In this document: positions 43,783 to 54,256 of the stretch, piece after piece
Numbering within the stretch: position 1 is the stretch's first letter
Layout: each line of letters opens with the position of its first letter
Source of the DNA: Thamnidium elegans
Taxonomy: Eukaryota > Mucoromycota > Mucoromycetes > Mucorales > Mucoraceae
Direction: 5' to 3'
Length of the DNA stretch: 64,000 nt
NCBI GenBank assembly: GCA_025201345.1
Contig: JAIXMG010000040.1
Location: 124,001-188,000, forward strand
The notes under the pieces: model-generated
Databases searched by the model: none
Seen by the model: the letters and a program-made list of their open reading frames with translations, nothing else
What the model was told of the DNA's origin: nothing
Program-made: the position numbers and the translations under genes

Positions 43783-44413
43783 TCTAATACTTGTGTATAT
43801 TTATATGTAGGGCCACCCTATAGCTATGACGAAAGTGCAAATTGCATTATAAACCCGTAAGTCTTTTTTATTGTGCTACACAGTTTATTTTATTAATTGT
43901 TACTCAGCTATGGAGAATCGTTAGGATTCTTTCCTTATTCTGCAGCTATGATTGCGATTATTAAGTCATTTCCTGATACAAAACTTGCTATTGCGTCAAG
44001 AACAACTACACCTGATTGGTAAAAAAAAAAAAAAAAAAAAAAAAGAGAGAGATTAAAAATTATTTACACTTTTGTACTGTTAAAAAAAAAGGGCTAGAAA
44101 GGCAATTGGATTATTACGTATTCCGGAACTTGGAAATACTACATTAGCAGAAAATGTTGATTATTTAGAAATCTATCCAGGTAGTAAATTAAATCACTTT
44201 AGATCGCTATCAGAAAAATCAGGTATTCCCTGTCATGAAATGTTATTTTTTGATGATGAGCATCGAAACAAGGAAGTTACCAAGCTGGGAGTCCATTTCG
44301 TTAAAGTCAATACACAAACGGGTATCACACCTTTTCAATTTGAAAATGCATTACATACTTATGTGGCAAATGCTGGAAAGAAGCAATTCAGTATCAAAGA
44401 TTATTTTAAATAA
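43548..44413 (+). CDS. HAD phosphatase, MDP-1 type
   Basis: Magnesium-dependent phosphatase of the haloacid dehalogenase superfamily; MDP-1 relatives act on protein phosphotyrosine and sugar phosphates in vitro. The catalytic D-x-D-x-T motif is VVFDLDYTLWPTW in exon 1. Exon 2 is a 17-nt microexon (43718-43734) encoding IDCTGG across the join, exon 3 continues PPYSYDESANCIINP, and later exons hold SLGFFPYSAAMIAIIKSF, the second motif in IASRTTTPDWARK, the Lys-bearing PGSKLNHFRSL and the acidic loop MLFFDDEHRNKEV. All motifs of the family are present. Length about 190 aa, which fits MDP-1. Intron 2 contains a (GT)n microsatellite and intron 4 a poly(A) run. The ATG at 43548 lies after a TTGCAG that could be a 5'-UTR intron acceptor. 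Confidence 0.9.
43746..43780. repeat. (GT)n microsatellite in an intron
   Basis: About 17 GT units within the intron that follows the 17-nt microexon of the phosphatase gene. Confidence 0.95.
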
Positions 44414-44819
44414 TAAACTTTTTTGCTGTTGTTTGCTAAACTAACAATATTGTGTCAAAAAAGTAATGGATATGTTATCGCTTATTCAACATGTAACCTT
44501 ATAGAAATTGAATATTAGAAATTGATACACTTGAGGGAGATGAGAATAAACACGTTGCATGATGTTTATTTGTTACATATACTCCAAAGTGTAAGATAGA
44601 GAAAGAGTAGGTGATATATGTGTGCACACACACACACACCCCGGGTCCGCATCAAAAAAAAAAATGGGGGTGCCAAGCGCTAAAAGAAAAGAAAAAAGTT
44701 TTTTTTTTTCAGTTATTTGGGAACCAAGCGCATGACGCATAGTGTTCGCATTTTCCTTCTTATAAAACAATAATAAATACGGTTTTATTATTTGTTTATT
44801 ATTCTTTTTTTTTATAACC
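44414..44819. other. Spacer between the phosphatase and alpha-SNAP genes
   Basis: No gene. A CA repeat at about 44624-44639 precedes a poly(A) run; the right side should contain the SEC17 promoter. Confidence 0.4.
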
Positions 44820-45016
44820 ATGTCTGAACATCAGGCACAAGATTTACTTTTACAAGCAGAGAAAAAGCTGAATAGTTGGACTTGGTTTAATTCGACAAAT
44901 AAACAAGAGGATGCAGCCGAAATATATGAAAAGGCAGGAAATACTTTCAAGTTGGCTCAACGATGTGAGTTCATTTTTTATAAATAAATGGTGAAATAAC
45001 TCCCTCCTCACTATTC

Positions 45017-45056
<40 letters not shown>

Positions 45057-46015
45057 AATGTAGGGAAAGATGCAGGCAACGCTTATGTAAAAGCAGCAGA
45101 ACTTTATAAAACTACACCAGATTTACATTATGAATCTTCAAAGTCGTTTGAGAATGCAGCAAAGTGTTTGAAAAGAATTGATGCTGAAGGTATACACACA
45201 CACATAAAAAAAAAAAAAAAGACGCGCCTTTTAGGTTTTGTGTTTAATGATATATATATATATATTTAGCTGCAATAAAAGCATTACAAAACGCTATTAT
45301 TATAGACAAGGAAACATCAAATTTCAGAAACGCTGCTAAACATCATCAAGAAATTGCCGAGATTTATGAAACGGATATCATTGATTTGAATGGAGCAAAA
45401 GAGAATTGGGAAGAAGCTTCGAATTTATATATGGCGGATGATTCACAAGCGTAAGTTTTTTTGTTTTGTTGTTGCTGTTGCTGTGTTAGAACGATTTTTG
45501 TTTTTTTGTTTGTTTGTAGAATGATCAATAAATGTTTGTTAAAGGTAGCACATTTTGCGGCTCAACTAGAACAATATCAAGTAGCAATTGATAATTTTGA
45601 AAAAGTGGCGACAGAATCAGTAGATAATCAATTGACGAAATGGTCAATAAAAGAATATTTTCTGAAAGCTGGATTATGTTCAATGTGTATTGGGGTATTT
45701 ATGCTTTTTTTTTTTTTTTTTGTGAGTATTTCATACTAACATAGAGATTATATATATATATATATTTCTGTATATTATATGTAGGATACAGTAAAATGTA
45801 ACCAACTATTAAGCAAATACTGTTCAATGGATCTATCGTTTGAAAATACTCGAGAGTATCAATTTTTATTGGGTATATTGAGTTGTATCGAAAATAATGA
45901 CCAAGATCTATTTAGTCAAAAGGTATATGAGTTTGACCAATTGACAAAACTTGATAACTGGAAGATTAGTATCTTGTTAAAGATTAAAAAGTCTATGGAT
46001 ATGACTCTATTATAA
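44820..46015 (+). CDS. SEC17: Alpha-SNAP (Sec17)
   Basis: Adaptor that loads the NSF/Sec18 ATPase on SNARE complexes for disassembly. Five or six exons start at ATG 44820 with [20 protein letters not shown] followed by the family hallmark [23 protein letters not shown]-like helices are plain: [106 protein letters not shown] and [18 protein letters not shown]. The C-terminus reads [14 protein letters not shown] and stops; alpha-SNAPs normally end with an acidic stretch before a penultimate leucine, which stimulates NSF. The acidic stretch is missing here. Length about 290 aa, as expected. Introns carry poly(T)/poly(A) runs (about 45017-45058) that could confuse automated prediction. Confidence 0.93.
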
Positions 46016-46082
46016 ATAATAAAAGAAAACCGAGTCATAAACCTTTTACCCCTCCCTCTTTTTTGTGATCCGTAAAAAGAAA

Positions 46083-46501
46083 TTCTTTAATTATGTACCG
46101 CTAATTATTAGTGACACTATGTATAAGACTTCTCACACATATTTAGAAAGAAGCCCAATTGAGAAATTCAAAGTTCTAGATACCGAAACTAGAATAATCC
46201 GAGTTGTATACGATACTCCTGCCAAATATCTTCAAAATATTGCTTTGCAATTCGAAAAAATCATTTATGTTGTTTCTGACCACTTAAATATTGTTTACAC
46301 GGTAGTATTGGTTAGCAAGCTTCAAAAAGCTTATTGGTTACTTGAGGGTGAAACCTCCATACATACGAACGGTTTCCTTCTGTTGATTTAAGGTTACATA
46401 CGGAATTCCAACTGGAAGGAGGTTATTCTGGTATGCGGGCTCTTATTTATCTGCATCATTGTCTCTCTGGTTTCTGCAGAGATTTAGATTTCTACGGGTA
46501 A
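46083..46501 (+). other. Possible gene remnant, unrecognised
   Basis: A plus frame (46119 ATG or upstream) reads MYKTSHTYLERSPIEKFK and ARIIRVV-like sequence to a stop at 46391; a second frame from 46393 reads FQLEGGYSGMRALIYLHHCL and then GTAAAA after FCRDLDFYG, like an exon end. The two would join only with a frame change. No family recognised. Confidence 0.25.
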
Positions 46502-46947
46502 AAAAATAAAATAAAAAACACCTTCCTAGTTATATCTAAGATACTGGTATAGTATTTAAAAAATTACTCTTGACGCGTTTTTCAAAAAATTACGTAAGAC
46601 ACGAAAATACACAAATTATGTCCTTCTCTCTAGAACATCTTTTTATGTGGGCGCCTCACTTGCTGTAATAGGACGTAATAACCTTCTACCTATATGTTTA
46701 TCATTGTGCCCTGAATAAATCTGTCATTCTTTATTATTATTCTATCAATCTTTTTTTCTTTTTTTTTTTTGTAAACGGTAATTTTCAATACTTTAAATTT
46801 TGCGAAATAAACTTTTGGGTTTGAGTACAAAAGCCATTTGAATCGGACTTTATCAAAGCGAATTGGTCACTTTTTTTTCCAATGGGACCAGTAGTAAATA
46901 AAAATTTTAGCTGGCTTTTTTACCATAGCAACTTTTTTGTGTTTTAT
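46502..46947. other. Spacer and upstream region of the carrier gene
   Basis: No gene. A pyrimidine-rich block (46750-46770) precedes the carrier start by about 180 bp. Confidence 0.35.
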
Positions 46948-48133
46948 ATGGGTAAGTCATTTTTTCTTATTGTTGTTGTTGTTGTTGTGGTGGTGGTGGT
47001 GGTTGTTATTAACGATGAGCACTTTTTTTTTTATTATAATTGATTAGCTGAAAGTTTCAATGATTTCGTTGCAGGTAATGTCAAAAACAATAAAAGAAAA
47101 AAAAACAAGTGAAACTGAAAATAAAAATAAAAAAAATCCCCCCTTTTTGTTATTAAGGTTGGATTGGAGGTGCAGCAGGGATTATCGTAGGAAGTCCTTT
47201 AGATGTTTTAAAGGTAAAAAAAAATAGAAACACACAAGATATGCGCTGAATAAAAACAAAAGAAAGGGGGTTTTTTTTAGGCACGTTTACAAGCACCTGT
47301 TGCTCCAAAAGTGATTGGAACGGAATTGAATAACCGAATGGGATCATGGCAAACATTAAGAAATATGATACAAACAGAGGGGGTAAACAAAAAGTTGTTT
47401 CAGTGCATAAAAAAAAAAATAACATGGTTTTTGTTTTGTTTTATAGTTGGGATCGATGTTTAAAGGTGTTTTATCGCCTGTAGTTGGATTAGCAGGTTTA
47501 AATGCATTATTGTTCGTTTCTTATGGTTCTATTATAAGATGCTTGGAGCCAACAAAAGAACCAGATTTATTTCAAGTATATCTTGCTGGTACTGGAGCAG
47601 GTATCGCTTGCTTCTTCTTTTCTACACCAATTGATTTAATTAAAATTAAAGCACAAATGACAAAAATGCCAAAGACAACTTTACAAGTTACAAAAGAAAT
47701 TTATTTACAAAATGGATTGAAAGGCTTTTATCAAGGTGGTGTAATTACTATGGTAAGAGATGCACCCAGTTATGGTATTTATTTTTGGGCATATGAAGGT
47801 ATGAAACGAGTATTACAAGTGGAATCCGGTGATAGTGCATGGAAGCTCCTTCTAGCAGGAGGTATGGCAGGTACGGTTTCTTGGGCATCAATCTATCCTA
47901 TCGATGTTGTAAAATCACGTCTACAAATGCAGCATAAACCGAATCAGCATGAATCAACTAGGTTACTCAATGATCGTCCGTATGCATCTATCAAAGACTG
48001 TGTTGTGCGGTCCTATAAAACGGAGGGCCCTTCTGTATTCTTTAGAGGCATTTGGCCAACCCTTTTAAGAGGTTTTCCTGTTAACGCTGTTACTTTTTAT
48101 ATCTATGAACTTGTAATGGATTTCTTAAAGTAA
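46948..48133 (+). CDS. SLC25 mitochondrial carrier
   Basis: Inner-membrane solute carrier with three repeats. The start is inferred by splicing: ATGG (46948-46951) joins an exon of about 27 nt reading AESFNDFVAG, then GWIGGAAGIIVGSPLDVLK. The three signature motifs P-x-[DE]-x-x-K/R-x-[KR]-x-Q are SPLDVLKARLQ, TPIDLIKIKAQM and YPIDVVKSRLQMQ, each followed by a second half-repeat (GSMFKGVLSPVVG, GLKGFYQGGVITMVRDAPSY, SVFFRGIWPTLLRGFPVNAV). Length about 300 aa. The middle motif has K-I-K-A-Q rather than the common K-x-R-x-Q. The contact residues are not enough for me to name the substrate; resemblance to the SLC25A45/47/48 or amino-acid carrier branch is a guess. Introns in the first third are tiny, and one carries a (GTT)n/(GGT)n run at 46974-47005. 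Confidence 0.88.
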
Positions 48134-48148
48134 TAAAGTAATAAAGCA

Positions 48149-48185
<37 letters not shown>

Positions 48186-48354
48186 TAAACCCTTTTTAAG
48201 ACATATATAATAGCTTCTTTTTTTTTTTTTTTTTTTTCTTCATCCCTTATTTCCTGTACTTGCTTTCATCCCTCGTCAAATTGCGTATAAATGACACTAT
48301 AATTTGGTGGCAAAAAAAAAAGGGGAAATAATTTTCTTTTTTGTTCTTTTTTAC
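48134..48354. other. Spacer with 30-nt poly(A) and 24-nt poly(T) runs
   Basis: The poly(A) run starts at about 48151, right after the carrier stop codon, and a poly(T) run follows at about 48215. No gene. Confidence 0.5.
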
Positions 48355-50001
48355 ATGTCATCTATACATAAAGTAATCAAACCAAGACCTATTTTCTTTA
48401 GATATAGAGCAAGTTCGTTCTTTGTATTCTGGACAGCTGCTGTAGGACTATTTACTAGTGTATGTTTTTTTATATATTTATATGCTAGTAAATTAAATTC
48501 TAACTTGCAAAAAAAAAAAAAAAAATAGACTTTTGTTCATTCAATATTGTTTCCGTTATCTCCATTTATCGTTGCACGTATTCGAAACTTGGATAAAGGA
48601 GAATGGACAGACCACGCTAAATCTACAGCAATCACAGATAATATCGAACTTACATCAAGAGATACAGGTGTCCTTGTTTCCCTTTATGCAGTCGGCCTGT
48701 TAGCTGGTTCACCCATCTTCGGATGGCTAGGAGACCGTATCAAACAACGTAGACTTCCCATGTTATTGGGTACAAGTGCCTCGATGGCCGCTAATTTATT
48801 ATTTATGCTCAGTACAACTTATCCTATGCTACTTGTTGCACGGTTTTTACAAGGAGTTTCTAATGCGTGCGTATGGACCATGTGTCTATGTTTAATAGCT
48901 GATAACTGGCCAAGAAATCAATTAGGTGCTCAAATGGGAAAACTGGTCGGGTTTTATCCTTTAGGCATGATGGTTGGATTACCAGCGGGAGGATGTAAAT
49001 AATAATTATAATAATAAAAATAAAAATATTTTTTATGTATATTAATCTCTCTTTCTTTCTAGTACTTTATAGTGAGTTGGGCCATGAAGCACCTTTTATT
49101 GCTTCCATGATCTTAAGTGCAATTGATTTTGTGATGCGACTTGTCATTATTGAGAGGTCCAGCGCGCCAGCAGAGTGGTTTGAAGAAGACCAAGATATTG
49201 AAAGGCGGGATAATGCATCATGCGATTCACCCGAAAAAGTGAGGCATCAGGTGACTTGGTTGCGACTTTTAAAGCAACCAAGATTAATTGTATCACTTGC
49301 ATTAACAGCAATTGTAGCTACAGTAATGAGTGCATTTGAGGTAATAATAATAATGATATATTAGTATAAAATGTACTTATAGAAAAAAAAATTAGCCTAC
49401 ACTGTCATTAAGATTAGCGCAAGAATGGGGGTTTAATGCAGCAGGTTGTAGTTTAATCGTACTGGCTTATATGGTACCCTCTATCATTGCTAGTATTATT
49501 TGCGGTAAATTATGTGATCGATATGGTACAAAGATTGTGGCGCTTGTTTCATTATTGTTAGCAACACCGTCTTGTATTTTAATTGGTGTACCTAGTAGTT
49601 ATCATGGCTCGTTTTGGCCACTTGTACCTATTTTAATTATGGGAGGTATTACAATAGCTGGCTGTCAAGCACCCGTGTTTCCAGAAATTGCTAAAGTGGT
49701 GGATAATGAAAATGGTGGGGACGCTAATTGTTCCGATGGGCTGGCAAGAAGCTATTCTTTGTTTAATGCAGCGTATGGTGTCGGTATGTGCGTTGGACCA
49801 CTGGCGGCTGGTTACTTGTATGCTTGTATAGGCTTCTTTTGGTTATGTACCATCTTAAGTTCATTATTCTTTTGTTTTATTCCGTTAGCTTATTTTTTTA
49901 TTGGAGGTGATACGTTAATCATAAAACCAGCACCTGTATTAGACGAGCCTAATGTATCATGTATTACTCTTACTGTACCAGAATTAAATATTAAAAAGTA
50001 G
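48355..50001 (+). CDS. MFS transporter, DHA1/VMAT-like
   Basis: Twelve-helix drug/proton-antiporter type transporter. Exons: 48355 start (MSSIHKVIKPRPIFFRYRAS then helix 1 FFVFWTAAVGLFT), TFVHSILFPLSPFIVARI, helices 2-6 with the MFS loop motif GWLGDRIKQRRLP (G-x-L-G/a-D-R-x-x-x-R-R) and the antiporter-type LGAQMGKLVGFYPLGMMVG, the second half from VLYSELGHEAP, and the last large exon with helix 8-12 and the second D-R-x-G motif CGKLCDRYGTK. The central loop has acidic and phosphorylatable residues (EEDQDIERRDN). It ends VPELNIKK at 50001. Length about 490 aa. The wide first loop between helices 1 and 2 (NLDKGEWTDHAKSTAITDN) fits the vesicular-amine-transporter-like DHA1 branch. Substrate unknown. 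It overlaps by 18 bp the 3' end of a minus-strand ORF. Confidence 0.85.
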
Positions 50002-50679
50002 CATTTTAAAAAAAAAAAAAAAAAAAGGAATAACTAAAATTAAGTTTATACTTATAATTATAATACTGAGAGGGTTTTTCTTTTTATGACATACAGTCTT
50101 CTTTTTTTCATCAGCAGCAGTATTAGCTTGTTCAATAAAGATAGCACTAATTTCTAACTTAAATACAGAGTATTTATCAGTAAAAGTAATGATGGCGCCA
50201 TTGATGGGAGGTTTGACCAAGTTAGTGACGACGAGAGAGAGACCAGTCGCTGCATTATAGGGAGATACTTCAGGGGCATTGGAACCAGATACATTACCAA
50301 TAGCTAAACATTCACCAAGATCAATTATCTTCTTTTTATCATAACCCTTTTCTCCAGTAGCAAGCAAAGAAGCGTTACGAATAGATTCAATGAGTGTATT
50401 CCATTGACCGTTAACCATGTTAATTTGAGTACTAATAAAGTTTTCTAATCGTCCAGGAACACCAGAGATTACATCGCTCACCTTTTTAAGGATACCACCA
50501 CTCAAGACTTTATGTACCAATTCATTAGGAGCCAATACGACACCACTAACTTTCTTCTTTCCTTTAGGAACTTCATCCATATATGCAATAACCGTACTTA
50601 AAGAACAAATACATACGCTTTTCTGAACAAACAGAAGGCATATAACGGGAATCAATCTTATCCGGTGTACCAGCAGCAT
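49984..50679 (-). CDS. Hypothetical protein, possible signal peptide, unrecognised
   Basis: A 231-codon single-exon frame. From ATG 50679 the first 24 residues (RIRLIPVICLLFVQKSVCIC) look like a hydrophobic signal or anchor; next comes KGKKKVSGVVLAPNELVHKV, an amphipathic middle (IESIRNASLLATGEKGYDKK), and a beta-rich C-terminal part (SLVVTNLVKPPINGAIITFT, FKLEISAIFIEQANTAADE). The last 30 residues run through a poly(A) tract and into the 3' end of the convergent MFS gene, so the natural stop may be affected by that tract. Another frame upstream reads DAAGTPDKIDSRYMPSVCSE and would need a very small intron to join, so the true N-terminus may differ. Absence of stops over 690 bp argues for a real gene. 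I recognise no family. Confidence 0.45.
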   Translation of the reverse strand: MLLVHRIRLIPVICLLFVQKSVCICSLSTVIAYMDEVPKGKKKVSGVVLAPNELVHKVLSGGILKKVSDVISGVPGRLENFISTQINMVNGQWNTLIESIRNASLLATGEKGYDKKKIIDLGECLAIGNVSGSNAPEVSPYNAATGLSLVVTNLVKPPINGAIITFTDKYSVFKLEISAIFIEQANTAADEKKKTVCHKKKNPLSIIIISINLILVIPFFFFFFKMLLFNI

Positions 50680-50987
50680 CGTAATGTTTGGCGCACTTTT
50701 TTTTTTTTTTTGTTCTATAAAATAAATGGACCACTTTCATTCATGATAAAATAACGGGTCTATTTGCTCATGCGATATATTTAATCATTTTTATATAGTT
50801 TATTTTAACAACCAAAAATATCTTCCTCTTTTCCCATTTAACTATGTCTGTGGCAAAATCACATATAAAATAGAATATATAATAATCGATGAACTCATCG
50901 ATTATAAAACATAACAAACGTTATGTATCAAAATGAATCTTATATATATATAAAAAAAAAAAAGACACACGCTTCCCTGGTATCAAA

Positions 50988-52230
50988 ATGGATGGTCTAT
51001 ATAACGAGAACTTAAATAATCACGGATGCTATAAAAAGGTGAAAAAAAAACATTTGATACTTTAACTGATATATTTAGGGTAAATAATCGTAAAGGTTGA
51101 CGTGGAACTATGATGTTATCTCATACATTCTCTCTGTCTTTTTTTTTCTTTTTTTTTTAGGATATTAATGATATCCCTGACAGAGACCAATTAAAAATTA
51201 AGTTATTTAAGACATACGAAGAGGCTGAAAAAGAAGACCGAAAGGTCATTGATGTTTTCATTAATTTATTAGTTATACACACGCGATACCGAGAAAATAT
51301 ATGATATTAAACTCCATAAACTAACTCAATCCTTCATTTTAGAATAAATAAACTATCAAATCAAGAACTAATTGATCATATAACGGAAGAACAAGAACTT
51401 ATAAACAATTTCGTGGATCCTATACTCTCTCTGTTATTGCATAATCCCGAAAAGGAAAAGTTGTTTATGTGGTAAATGATCTGATATAAACTTACAACAT
51501 TATTAAATATACTGATTCTACATTCAATCGATAGGTTGGACAGAACAGTTTCTAAATTGTTAAATCTTCGCCCGGACGCTGGTTGCGTTGTTATTTGTAA
51601 AAGAAGATTAGATAAGAAAAAGGATTCGGTATACACTCACCAAGGCCTGATAAGGTTAGCTTTGTTTGGTAAAAATGAGATTGATGATAATATAGCTAAA
51701 TGTACTTTACTGGTACAGGTCGTAGATAAATTAAATCGAACACCCTTAAATAGAGTCGCTACTGTACCAATAATATTATGAAAAGAGATATTAAGCTTGT
51801 TAAGATTATTAATTCACACAAGCCAAAAAATTTAAAAGTGTCTGTTGATTTTTGTAGTTTGAAATAACAATACGTAGTTACCTATTATTTTCTTCTTTTT
51901 TTTAAAGGAAATAAACTTTGATTTTTGGGAAGTTTGAAATAAGTTTTGAGACCAAAAGTATGTAATTGATGAGGATCACAATACCATTACACTTCTATCT
52001 ATTATCGATCTTGAAACTAGATTCTTTTCTTTAAACACCTTCCTATCATCCTGGAGATCTAGTATACGACAAACAATAAATACATGGAAAGGACCATCAA
52101 CTACTGTCTACAAAGTAACCCAAGAAGATACGATGTACAGCCCATTATTCTGGTCAAATGTGTGGGAACGTTTCATAGCTTTAACGCTTGTTTTACAAAT
52201 TCTAATTTTTAAAAGCTTTGCGTAAAAAAA
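50988..52230 (+). pseudogene. Decayed lineage-specific gene with a miniature element inserted
   Basis: ATG 50988 opens MDGLYNENLNNHGCYKK ending at GTGAAA; after TTTTTTTTAG an exon reads DIPDRDQLKIKLFKTYEEAE; after CATTTTAG, KLSNQELIDHITEEQELINN ending at GTAAAT; after ATCGATAG, LDRTVSKLLNLRPDAGCVV with GLIRLALFGKNEIDDNIAK. The frame between the second and third exons does not join. The reading then runs into the short inverted-repeat element at 51713-51766 and stops at 51781. Beyond it, a 90-codon open piece resumes (DLETRFFSLNTFLSSWRSSI, SPLFWSNVWERFIALTL). So the gene appears to be cut by the element. A R-P-D-A stretch hints at the same core as the other families, without a clear E-x-K partner. 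Confidence 0.4.
51713..51766. mobile_element. Miniature element, about 54 bp, ends in CTACTGTA (copy 3)
   Basis: Starts TACAGGTCG and ends ACCCTTAAATAGAGTCGCTA-CTGTA; the right part is identical to the end of copy 2 over more than 20 bases. It lies within a decayed reading frame. Confidence 0.45.
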
Positions 52231-52349
52231 AAATATGTCCAAGTCGATAAGTTCGTTCACTTACGGACGCTATGTATTATTACCAGCCTTACTTCAAATT
52301 ATGCGATTTAGAGATATAAATATAATTGGGGGAAGGCAACTGCTTCGTC

Positions 52350-52413
<64 letters not shown>

Positions 52414-52592
52414 CCAACCAAACTAATTGGCAACGATTTGATCAATTGAGAGTATAAAATATTAAATGTATATATAATAATGATAATAATAATAATAATT
52501 ATAATAATAGGTAACGTATGGATTTGTATGTGTGTGTGTGTGTGTGTAAGAGAGAAAAGAAATATTATAGAAATTACAATTTGTCCTTCTTT
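52231..52592. repeat. Spacer with a 60-nt poly(A) tract
   Basis: Uninterrupted A run from 52353 to 52412, the longest homopolymer in the window, then TAA/TAT repeats and a (GT)n run at about 52527-52547. It is 3' of both the decayed plus-strand gene and the minus-strand Rab7 gene. Confidence 0.9.
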
Positions 52593-53386
52593 TTAGCAGC
52601 AACGACTTTTAGTTGATCGAGAATCAGTTGTTAATGAAAAAGAATTACTATCAACCATATCTAATTCCATTTGAGGAATTTTAACCATTTTAGCAATATG
52701 CGCAAACGCTTTTTCGACATTATCTCCGTTTTTCGCACTCGCTTCAAAGCACGGGATCTGCATTTTATCGCTGGAATGAATCTCTGCCCAAGCTCGTGCT
52801 TGTCTTCTCGATACAACTCTATCATCAATATCAATTTTATTTCCAATCATCAGTAATGGAAAATGCCTTGCTTCTTCTGTTGGTAAAGATGACTGTTTTA
52901 AAAAATCCTCTCTCCACCGTTCTAGAAAAAATAAATAAGTATCACAACTTTTAGCCATACAAAAAAGATAAAGCAAAACGAACCCAAGTGTTGAAAAGAT
53001 AAAAAATTATTGACATCGTATACTAGTACACAAGCATCCGCTCCTCGATAATAAGCAACACCTAATGACTGAAACCGTTCTTGTCCAGCTGTATCCCAAA
53101 TCTGCATCATAACTTTCTTTCCATCGTCCGTTTCTACTTCCTTTGTAATAAAATCCGCTCCTACACACATTTACAAGGTTAATCATCAAAATAATAGAAT
53201 AACATAAAATAAAAATGGTTTTTTTTTGTTTATTACCATACCAATGGTAGCTTTATAAGCATTTGTAAACTTTTTATGAATGTACTATTGTTGTTTAAAA
53301 CGACATTAGTATAATTATAAAAAAAAAAAGTTTAATTCTTATATTTCGTACTTGGTTACGGAGACTAGTCTACTTTCATAGAATTA

Positions 53387-53418
<32 letters not shown>

Positions 53419-53492
53419 CTGACAGCTTTTTTTTATACCTTGCCTACACCACCATCACCAATTAGTACCACTTTAAGTATATCTTTATGCAT
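52593..53492 (-). CDS. YPT7: Rab7/Ypt7 GTPase
   Basis: Small GTPase of late endosome and vacuole fusion. Exons: 53492-53439 ([18 protein letters not shown]), an 18-nt microexon 53369-53352 (TSLRNQ), 53284-53242 ([15 protein letters not shown]), an exon ending near 52991 and a last one from 52922 to 52593. The P-loop is GDGGVGKT; the residue before G-V-G-K-T is Gly where Rab7 proteins normally have Ser. Switch I has [13 protein letters not shown], Switch [22 protein letters not shown], the guanine motifs GNKIDID and [14 protein letters not shown]. The end KSRCC is a double-geranylgeranylation site. Total about 205 aa. The ADFITKEV element and [11 protein letters not shown] helix identify Rab7 rather than other Rabs. 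The intron after the first exon holds an (AT)n run. A 5'-UTR intron donor (GTTGTAAG) is likely just upstream. Confidence 0.93.
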
Positions 53493-54096
53493 AAAAAAAA
53501 TAAAATAAAAAGAAAGAGAAAAATGTCTACTTGTAAAATTTCTACTTACAACGAATTTAATTGGATAATCTGTACACAACGGAAGACAGATTTCATTTGC
53601 TTATTATATGCGGCACTATACAACAGTCAGTATGATATGAATAGATATAGTCATTAAATTTGGTTGCGTTATTATTTAACACTATTACAATCTACCATGT
53701 AACGTAGACCTTGAACTATAATCCCCGGTAGTGAGCTATATAATCTCAAGTTCAGACCAATTGTTTATTAATCTCTTTCGCTTGATTTTTTAAAGAGTCT
53801 AGTAAGGTAGCTTAAGAAACAGTAATGGAAAACAATTCACTTGTATTCGACACTACTGCAACCCACCCCATAACATGGATTTTGAGCTAGGCTCTCCCAT
53901 ATCGGATCTAGAACCTCTAAAGCATATGCAATATAAAATCTCAGCAACCCCAGACAAGAGTATAATCAAGTTTACATTCATGAATTCTTGGTACACATTC
54001 TATCTTCACGGGAGAAAAAAAAATCCCGCCTTTTCAAACTGAAACTGGAACGTTTATTTTTCTTTCAACAATTATACTATGGCAGGTTCCTAGTCA
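53493..54096. other. Spacer and Rab7 upstream region
   Basis: No gene is supported. It is the promoter region of the Rab7 gene on the minus strand. Confidence 0.35.
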
Positions 54097-54256
54097 ATGA
54101 AAGAGGCTATCAATATTTTAAGAGAAGCGTCTGAGAAAAGACAGTTGTTACTAGCCCACATTGAAAAGGAAACTATTGATAATGCAATAAAGGTATATCC
54201 CAAATGTATCGCACGAATAGAAAAAAAAAAAAAGTTGTTTGTTTATTTTTTATGAC
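54097..54256 (+). other. Short open frame, possible first exon
   Basis: ATG 54097 gives MKEAINILREASEKRQLLLA and HIEKETIDNAIK followed by GTATAT, which looks like an exon with a coiled-coil pattern. No continuation was found before the convergent cold-shock gene begins, so it may be a remnant. Confidence 0.25.
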
